DNA from: Pristionchus mayeri
Taxonomy: Eukaryota > Nematoda > Chromadorea > Rhabditida > Neodiplogasteridae
Length of the DNA: 64,000 nucleotides
Direction: 5' to 3'
NCBI GenBank assembly: GCA_036245805.1
Contig: BTRK01000001.1
Coordinates: 7,874,001-7,938,000, forward strand
Under the pieces are notes generated by a model. The model was not told where the DNA came from. It saw only the letters and a program-made list of their open reading frames with translations, and made no database searches. Position numbers and translations under genes: made by a program. Numbering within the stretch: the stretch's first letter is position 1; each line of letters begins with the position of its first letter. Positions 56,801-64,000 of the stretch are shown here, piece after piece.

Positions 56801-58329
56801 TCTACCGTGACGTCATCACCTATCTTTGATCTACTTTGGAATCATCTGTGACCCAGTGACGTCATCCTTAGTGATCGTTGATCTCCCGATCGTCCCGAGC
56901 CCCCTTCTAGTCTGTTTGTCTGTTGATTGTTGTTAGTACGAGAAGAATCACGGTGTAATTTGTAACATAACGTCGCAATTCGAATCGATAAACGTGTTTA
57001 TTATGGATTTACAACCAGTTGGTGTGGAGCTGCAGCACGGTTGCATCACAATGATGTGTTCGGGATTAGTACATATTGTTTTCCATTGTTTCTTCCTACG
57101 CCTAAATCATTTTGAGACAATCTTCTTGGGCTGTGGGAAACTAAAACGGTTCAGGTTGAGATAAGTGATAACGATACTATCTATGAATAGTGCAGAATAA
57201 AATATACCAATGAAGAATATCGGAATTTAGTCAACTGCCTGATAGGAGTACTTGACGCGCGTCAGTCACGCCCTCATTCTCTTCGACAATTACTGCTGCA
57301 GCTCTGCGCGAATCTCCGCCCACTTGACCTCGCCTCCCCCGCCTGCTCAGTCCCGTCGCGAGTAGAGAGCGTCGCGCCTATGAGGGGTCTCCGAAACCGC
57401 AAGGCGTCGGTTTGCCGGCACGGGGATGCGGGGGTCCCACACCCGCAGCCGGTTGATCCCCCAGAGGGATGGAAGTCCCTCTCTGGGTTTATGACAACGT
57501 GGAAATGAGCGACGAGAGTTGTGCTGCCACGGCTGTGTTCCCCCACTGTTCCCGGTGGCCAAGTTTTGATAAGCCATCACCGACAGGCCGTGGCAACAAC
57601 GAAGTACATCTCGATAACAGCGAATGGGTCCCTTTTGATACTTCCCTCAGTCTGACCGAAGACCAAGGCCATGGAATGGTTAGCACAAGTGGTCGTGAAT
57701 CGGTACTCTCCTCGAATCACACGCTCTCGCCGGCCAGGCAGAGTGTGCAAGAGAGCAAGCGCCGATGTGAATCCCAGTCACTGCCCTCCAAGAACGGCAC
57801 CCCCTCTCATCAGTCATCACTATATAGGTAGATCAAGCCGGTTTTTCTGAGCAACGTTTCTCAACCCAATGTAACTCTCCCCTCTACCGTAATCTCATGC
57901 TTACAAGGAAAGATGAAGCGCGGCACCGTACTCATCCGTATAACAAGGATCACCTACACGCACTTACAGTGTTCATGCATGGATACGGTAGATCAAAAAA
58001 CTTTTTTCACGGGATTCACAACGGGAAGGAGAGCATAGGAAATGTAAGGAAGAATGACGAGTCAGTTTCTAAACACGCCCCCCCCCCCCCCCTCAACCCT
58101 ATGCAGCCCTCCCATCTTTCGCCGGTCACGGAGCGTCGTGGCGGGCGCTTGTGAGCCAGCCTCTAGGCCGTAGATGATGGAGGAGAGAGTGAGGGAGGGA
58201 TCCCTGGTCGGTGTTCGGTCTACGACGACCGGGCGTCCGTGCCAAGCGATGCGTCACTAGGGTGATTGACTCGGAAGGGTCGATCAGCCGGGTGGATAAG
58301 GGCAACCGGATGACTAATGGACCCTTTAT
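56801..58329. other. Intergenic DNA with a GC-rich ORF region
   Basis: After the mitochondrial-protein 3' region (AATAAA near 57195), 57270-57840 is GC-rich with overlapping ORFs on both strands, the longest plus-strand at 57469-57831 (120 codons, Ser/Thr/Pro-rich). I recognise no domain. The phrase GGGTTTATGACAACGTGG and the run of CCC-rich palindromes suggest a retroelement fragment, but I cannot name it. A poly-C tract lies at 58077-58093. Confidence 0.4.
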
Positions 58330-58441
58330 GGTCGCAAAAAGCTGAGGGGTCACTCTCTTCATTTCCCAAACTCTCTCACCGGTTGACCGGTCGAGAGAGT
58401 TCGGGAAATGAAGAGAGTGACCCCTCAGCTTTTTGCGACCA
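58330..58441. repeat. Long perfect-armed hairpin
   Basis: GGTCGCAAAAAGCTGAGGGG begins an arm of about 50 bp whose inverse ends at 58441; the centre is CTCACCGGTTGACCGGTCGAG. It belongs with the other GACTCTCTC/CTCTCTCG hairpins in the window by its arm sequence (GTCACTCTCTTCATTTCCC). Confidence 0.9.
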
Positions 58442-59167
58442 GAAATGGCCCATAAGGCCCGAAAGGGAGCAGGCAAAAGGTTGCGCGCGTTGACAGTGGC
58501 CGGATAGCGTGTGCGAGTAGAACGACCCGATCAGCCCTTCCAACACCTCTCGACCCATCATCGCCATTTGCATTTTTTGAACTTGATATGGCAATTTGAT
58601 TGCAAATTCAATCATTTGAATGATTTTCTACCTGTATCGGAAACTGTAAAGATTCAAGACACTATTCTTCAAGTCAAAATCCTTTTTTTGTTGTTCCCCT
58701 CCCGCCTTTCTCAGACCCGGTGCATGTATAAATCACCGAGGGTTCACGACCTCTAGCAATTAACCAAAGACCAAATGAGACGTGTGACAAGGAAGTTTAG
58801 TCCCGCAAATAAGGAATGACTTAGAATTCGCATAGATTGTAATTCATGCAATTATCAATTTATTCGAAACACTCTTTTTACTGCCCGAGTGGTGGGAGAG
58901 TTCGTAGAATGAAGACTAAAATGTCCGAATCGAACACTCTACTTCTTAACAGAGAGAGAACGACAAGCAGAGAGTGGAGGTAGATTCTGTATCTCAGAGC
59001 TAGTCTTTTCGGGAATTGTAGACGTCCGTTTTTGAGGATTCTAGACGATTCATGTTTCACTCGCACCTTAAAGTCTATGATTAACAGCAACGAGCGGTAT
59101 GTCGCTGGTAAGTGAGAATAAATATTTTTAAAAATAATGAAATGATCAAAGATCAAAGATCACCCAC
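58442..59167. other. Region 3' of the receptor gene
   Basis: The receptor's last exon and seventh helix should be here, since it runs on the minus strand, but I cannot place them. A TTACCAG acceptor at about 59110 would lead to a stop after seven codons. A hydrophobic minus-strand stretch (RIYLHSLLVVLSLL) near 58960-58990 is a possible but unproven helix fragment. Confidence 0.35.
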
Positions 59168-61568
59168 CTCATCCTCCGTCCCTCCCCAGATGACCTCCAT
59201 GACGATGGGCACGACGTAGAGGGCGAAGGTGGCGAGACAGGAGACGAGCATCGATTGCGTCAGCTGACGACCCTTCTTCAGTGCTCGATCCTGCTAAGAA
59301 GCATTGTTGTTGTTATTGTTATTGTTGTTGTTATCCTTGTTGTTGTTATTGTTTATGGTTCGCGAGCTCAGTGAAACCTATCGAAAAGGAATAGATGTAA
59401 ATTCGTAGTACTCACATCCGTGCTCAGCAGCCAAATTACGAATAGCGTCTTTGCAAAGCGATCAGCATTGATTCTATTTGCGGCTTTCTATGGTTTTCTT
59501 TCTTGGTATTATTTTCAATTGTCATCTCGCTGAAATCGAATTTCTAGTCTTCCTCTCTAATTCAAAATATCCACGAAACGTATCGTGACTAGGTTAATTT
59601 AAAAAAAATCATCGTTCTCGATCTGTGATCTGACTCTCTCGAATTCACACACTCTCTCGCCTACAAGACAGGGGGAGATAGTGCGTAAATTCGAGAGAGT
59701 ACTTACTTTCGTACCCACATCAGTGCTCAACAGTCCCGCCATTCTCTGGACGTGTCTTCTCGATACGAGGAAGATGAGGACATAGATAGAAACGGCCAGG
59801 GTTGAACCTGCAGATTGGCATTTCTCTCCCTTTTTCATGTTCTCAAACGTCTTCAGAGTGAACTACGATAGACTAGATCTCTCCGAAATATTATTGATCC
59901 TCGAATAAGTGAAATATATTGAGGAAGGGAATCATTTCTCCTCACTCGACATTCACTGTCAATGCAGAGAACAGGTTATGATAAGAGTGAGATCAATATC
60001 ATACCGACGATTCTCGTGTAGAGAATGGTGTCCGTGAGTTGTCGGATGACAGAAGAACCGAACCTGCGATTGACTTTTGATCTTTGCATGAGCAACAGGC
60101 GATTGTTCAAAGTTACAATGAACACCGATTAGCCAACCCTACTAGATACGGTGGGCCCAAATCAAGGGTACGGTAGGATTGGGTCTGCCCATCATGTCCT
60201 ACTTTTGTGGGCATGACGAGCTATCGATGGAACCCTTAGATGGGTACGGTAGGAGGACACTAGGTCGTATGATCACCGTCGTATCGTAACCTTCCGAATG
60301 ATAACCAAAAATAATATCCTTCCCAGCATGCTTACATTAGGTTCCCTAAGTGCCAAATATGGTTTTGCGAAAGTTTAGCAAAAGAGTCTATTTTTGTTGA
60401 TCATCCGACGGTAATCATCCGGCCTATAGTGCTGGTCAAAGGCTACTAACCAGCATATGGGCGAGAGCGTTGCTTTTTCAGTCGATGTTACCAGAGTGGT
60501 CGTCCATCCAGCGATGGCCATTGCCGACACGATATGTGCCAGAGAGAGTCTTCTGGAGAAGGATGTTGTTGTTTTTATCTTAGTATTGTTGTTATTATTA
60601 CTGTTGTTGATGTTGCTTTGTATGCCTCTGGCGTAGTTTACTTCCCTTACGTCTATGACTGATTGAACTGTTATTTTTTTATGCGATCTAAAGTTCGTGA
60701 CTAACTGACTCGGAAGATTCTCCAGAGAAGATGTAAATAGAGTGAAACATAAAAAATAAGGGTGTAGTTTTTGCACCAAACTGTGCTGCGTTAATTTTCA
60801 GTGCAAACCTTCGTCGGTCTGTAGGACAAGGGCGTTTTTTTTGTTTTTTTTGAGCCACTTCAAGCGATTTTACAGTCGTCGATAGACGATTACGCTAGGT
60901 GGTGTAGTGCGGTGAGGCCGACTACTGTTTGGACTACGTATCCCTGTCCAAGGTGCTTCTAGGGAACGATACATTTCGCGACCTGGGTCACTGCCAATTT
61001 ACCGACCCCGGAGGGATAGAGGGCTTGGTCTGCCTCGGCGGGGGATCGAACTCAGGTCCCTTGTATAGCGAGTGGCGCCTCACACCACTGCGCCACCACG
61101 CCGGTTAACTCAAACTTGTCAACCGGTTAACGCCGGTTGACAAGGGCGTAACTCATGCCAAAACAATAACAACAACAACAATGACAACAATAACAACAAC
61201 AACCTGAATAGTCAGCGGTCTCTTGTAGTAGGAGATGGGCGCTAGCAGAGACATCAGACGATCTAAACTGATCGCCAGTTGGAAGATGGCTGACATTGGG
61301 ACGGACCTGAGGGTGTTGTTGTTATTGTTTTTGTTGTTATTGATGGCCTTGTTGTTATTTTGAAACTCTCTTTTGAAAGTTTTGATGCTATTTTATTTTT
61401 ACCACGCGGAGCGGTCGAGCTATCGAACTGACTGGCCGCCGAGCACTTATGTGAATATTGTGAAACACAAAATCAGTTCTCAGAATTAATTGCTTTCTCC
61501 TCACCATACAAACAGCAGATTGCACGGCATTAGCATGCAGAAGGTGTGACTACGAAGGGTCGTTGTGC
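59168..61568 (-). CDS. Serpentine G-protein-coupled receptor, partial
   Basis: Six exons (61568-61505, 61306-61204, 60578-60451, 60063-60005, 59807-59719, 59290-59168) join in frame to about 188 residues covering helices 3-6 of a class-A-like receptor. Helix 3 (CMLMPCNLLFVW, then SAIFQLAISLDRLMSLLAPI) ends with a DRL version of the DRY motif and a YYKRP loop. Helix 4 is LAHIVSAMAIAGWTTTL, a loop Cys follows (SPICW), helix 5 is STLAVSIYVLIFLVSRR, and helix 6 is MLVSCLATFALYVVPIVMEV after a basic loop. Helices 1, 2 and 7 were not found; the 5' exons should lie above 61568, perhaps in part beyond the window. I infer a nematode chemoreceptor-type receptor (SRSX-like pattern), ligand unknown. Introns hold (CAA)n repeats and a SINE. 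Confidence 0.75.
59631..59702. repeat. Hairpin at a receptor intron donor
   Basis: GACTCTCTCGAATTCACACA and the inverse TAAATTCGAGAGAGT lie 30 bp apart, starting 16 bp from the 5' splice site of the receptor exon 59807-59719. A member of the CTCTCTCG hairpin group. Confidence 0.75.
60850..61104 (-). mobile_element. tRNA-derived SINE in a receptor intron
   Basis: Minus-strand head GGCGTGGTGGCGCAGTGG (A box) with GAGTTCGATCCCC (B box) about 40 nt on. The tail includes CCTAGAAGCACCTTGG and GCGATTTTACAGTCGTCG and ends in CAA/AAAA-rich sequence near 60835. Same head as 10690-10924, same tail as 19222-19276 (opposite strand). Confidence 0.75.
61130..61203. repeat. (CAA)n microsatellite
   Basis: AACAATAACAACAACAACAA and similar, adjacent to the donor of receptor exon 61306-61204. 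Comparable (TTG)n/(TTA)n tracts occupy 59300-59352, 60560-60620 and 61312-61360, all at exon edges of the same gene. Confidence 0.9.
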
Positions 61569-62296
61569 CTGGAAACAGATTTTAAGATAGATCGAATTAA
61601 CACTCATGAAATTATTCTCTGCTTTCTACATGCTCTCTTACCGATCGGGCCTGCGAGATAACACTCGCAAGTAACTGAGTAATTTCACGCAATCCCAAAG
61701 TTTTGCTCGCTATTTCGTTTGACCTCTCTCGATTCTGCCTTCTCTCCGTCAAAAGTCTCCAATATTTGGAAATATACTCTTCTCACTCCCCTGTCTTCTA
61801 CTTCAATCGTTCTTGGAATCATCGAGATCGTGAGATTTGCGACACTCACGAGCAACTTTGGAATAGGGATTACTTCGCAGGAAATTACAATCTTCATATC
61901 GTGAGCTCTCTCGGCAGTCAGGTCTCAAGATCCGCGATTTCAAACCGAATTTCACCGGAATTCTCCATTTTTGTGTGATCTCTAATCGCCGTATCGTGTG
62001 ATTTGCGAATCTCACCAGCAACTATGCGGAATTTATAGCGATCATGCATCTAGCGTGGGAACCACTCTTTATTACCACTCGCCCCACTCGTCGGTGGTCC
62101 GAAATCAGAGTACAGAGAAGAAGTAGCTGATCTGTGATTCATTCAAGAATAGTCTTCGCAAGATATCAGGCCTCTCACGAGAGAATCGGGACAACGAGTT
62201 GACATTGAAAATAAAAATATTTAATTTTCACAGTTTTTTGGTACGGGTATGGAGTCTAGAAGCTTTCCTTTGTTCGGTTCGACCCGATTGTTACTT
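61569..62296. other. Upstream part of the receptor locus
   Basis: I see no convincing exon. Short inverted segments (GATTTGCGACACTCACGAGCA at 61834 and GATTTGCGAATCTCACCAGCA at 62001) are a direct repeat about 167 bp apart, suggesting a local duplication. Confidence 0.4.
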
Positions 62297-62798
62297 GCAG
62301 CAGCAGCAGCCTGCTGCAAACTTGAGACGAAGGGCATTGGTTATTGAGGTTTTTATCAATAAAAGTGGTGAAATTTGCACACAAAAGTGTTTCTATGATC
62401 AAATGATCGATTTTGTTATTTTTTTTTTTTTGTTATTTTTTCACTTTTGCGAACGATGCAGCAGACGCATGTTAGACCAGTTTGTAATTTCTAAGTTGAA
62501 GCCTGATTTTGAGCAGCAAACCAAACTTTCCCAGTTTTTTTTTCCTTGATTTTATCGGTGGTCTTGGCACATTCCCAAGCCGACGAAAACCTCGTAACGG
62601 CCCACCGGCAGTGGAACTGGGTTCACCAAGTCGCAAGTTCGAACCCCATCCATAGCAGACAAGTTTTTTGCCATCAATTTTTCTCTTTCATATGACCTGT
62701 AATGCTTCCAGATTTTATTTCTAGATGTTATCACATAAAAGCCTCAATAACTAATGCCCTTCGTCTCAAGTTTGCAGCAGCCTGCTGCGGCTGCAGCG
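62297..62798. mobile_element. TIR element with tRNA-like B box
   Basis: Inverted termini of about 55 bp (CAGCCTGCTGCAAACTTGAG / CTCAAGTTTGCAGCAGCCTG, then CGAAGGGCATTGGTTATTGA). The interior has a poly-T tract near 62418 and, at 62625-62650, GTCGCAAGTTCGAACCCCAT, which matches a pol III B box. No transposase. Confidence 0.75.
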
Positions 62799-64000
62799 CA
62801 TCTAAAAAATCTGAAACGTCGGTTTTAGTCTAATCTAGGCATATACTAAATAGAAACATAATAAGCAAGATTTCCCAAAATTTGGATGTTAACTGAAAAA
62901 ACCGATTTGTCCCAATTTTCTCATGAGTGGCCTGATATGCATGACGAAGAGTAATTTCTTGCGAAGCTCAGATCCCTAGCTCAGATAGATGGATGATAAT
63001 ACCTTTATTTTCAGTCATCAGATTCTATTATGGTCTAATTCAGATGCAGTGCAAAGAAAACAGCTCGCAATCAAGATTCAAATGTGCGAATGAGGACGTC
63101 TGATGTCCTCTGTTTCCTTCCTCATCATGAAATTCCTGTCATAATTGCTTCCACGTTTCGTTTCATTGGTCAACGCGCTTGAGGAATTGCGAGAGTCTGG
63201 ATAATTCTATGGATTTTATAGTGCATTGGAAGCTCATCCGATGGTGGAGGGTCTAATTATCATTAGAAGCAAATGCTAATTAGAGAGCTAGCGAGATGCT
63301 CTAGAACAGCGATAGAAAAGGGAGGTATCAACTAGATCAACTTGAAAGGAAACTTTTCTATTATGGTGTGAGCTAACGATACGCGATTGCCAACCACAGC
63401 CGTGATGCCAATTATATATTTTTTTCAATGAGGAAAATCAGCTGATACTGCAGCAATGGGTTGCCTCAACAGTTTATGCTTAGCGTGATGCACATTTCCT
63501 CGCGTCGATCTGTTTCTCGTTCGCTGCGAGAAATGAAGGATAAACTTCGCGGATTTGAGACCCCTTAGGGACTTCCATTTTGGTAGCAATGAAGCTATCA
63601 GCGGGTTTCAATTTACATGAGCGCTGCTTGATGCTGAAACTACAACTTTTAGGAAGCGCCATCCCACTTTTCTGTTTCACGAATGCATCAGGTCAGTTAA
63701 AAATTCAACAAGTTGATTTTTGCGTCTCTTTAATTTTAAATAATCATAAACTCAGGCAGCACTCTCAGCAGTCAGGCAGAGCGAGAGATCGTGCAGATTC
63801 GAGAGAATCAGACATTTATCTGCTAGTGATTCTCATCTTATAACAGAACGGAGATTCTTCCCGCGCCTGCTGCCATTCGGCCTACTTGGCAGTGATTGGT
63901 GTCGCTATAATTGCTGTAGTATCCGTCTAGAAAATTACCTGGATTCTCCCTGACATGAAGAAAAGTTTTCTAGAGGCCATCAGGCAAAGTCACGCCTTTC
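62799..64000. other. Unassigned right edge
   Basis: No supported gene. A minus-strand candidate exon ending at 63939 (acceptor CTCTAG, donor CAGGTAATTTT, reading about KTFLHVRENPG) would fit the phase of the receptor exon at 61568, but the evidence is too slight to include it. Confidence 0.35.

Noticed and set aside
59060..59115. Final receptor exon after a TTACCAG acceptor
   Set aside because: In the required phase it reaches a stop after seven codons and gives no seventh helix.
63905..63985. Upstream receptor exon ending at a CAGGTAATTTT donor
   Set aside because: Phase could match but the sequence is short, has two possible frames and no helix-2 signature.

Overview
This is a eukaryotic window, almost certainly from a free-living nematode. 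I see many short exons (roughly 40-250 nt) split by small introns with TTTCAG or TGCAG acceptors. Start codons lie a few bases to about 45 bases after an acceptor-like AG, as expected for spliced-leader trans-splicing. The 5S rRNA closely resembles the Caenorhabditis gene, and the one receptor gene looks like a nematode serpentine receptor. A diplogastrid such as Pristionchus is my guess, not something I could test.

The single-copy genes form two groups. The core holds a 40-exon minus-strand gene for hamartin (TSC1, 35315-49637, 1,180 codons to the last residue), head-to-head with the ribosome-assembly factor MRTO4 on the plus strand (50021-51857). Downstream of TSC1 on the same strand is the mitochondrial replicative helicase Twinkle (24917-34436, 25 exons), which keeps four zinc-ligand cysteines in its N-terminal primase-like domain. 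All three models join in frame with no internal stop. On the flanks are a 5S rRNA gene (22124-22241) with an inverted 5S relic, a 100-residue protein ending in a CaaX box (22938-23842), a 166-residue single-pass, probably mitochondrial, protein (53294-56800), a serpentine receptor lacking recognisable ends (59168-61568), and a tentative 51-residue membrane protein (20243-20488).

Most of the rest is mobile DNA. A 5.8-kb Mutator-like element (1240-7032) carries a FLYWCH/MULE transposase. Its long inverted termini are minisatellites with an exact 126-bp period, 5 units on the left and 15 on the right. A decayed, inverted partial copy of TSC1 (9576-12890) has an in-frame stop, a 14-nt frameshifting deletion, a lost splice donor and four missing exons. 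Other elements are a hAT-like MITE with a perfect 8-bp target duplication, two abutting mariner-like elements, tRNA-derived SINEs, a LINE remnant, a 1.2-kb foldback in a Twinkle intron, and several palindromic MITE families.

Functionally, the window places an inhibitor of TORC1 (TSC1) beside a ribosome-biogenesis factor (MRTO4) on a shared intergenic region of about 330 bp. The most notable points are TSC1 in a nematode (Caenorhabditis elegans is known to lack TSC1/TSC2) and the zinc-ligand cysteines retained in an animal Twinkle.
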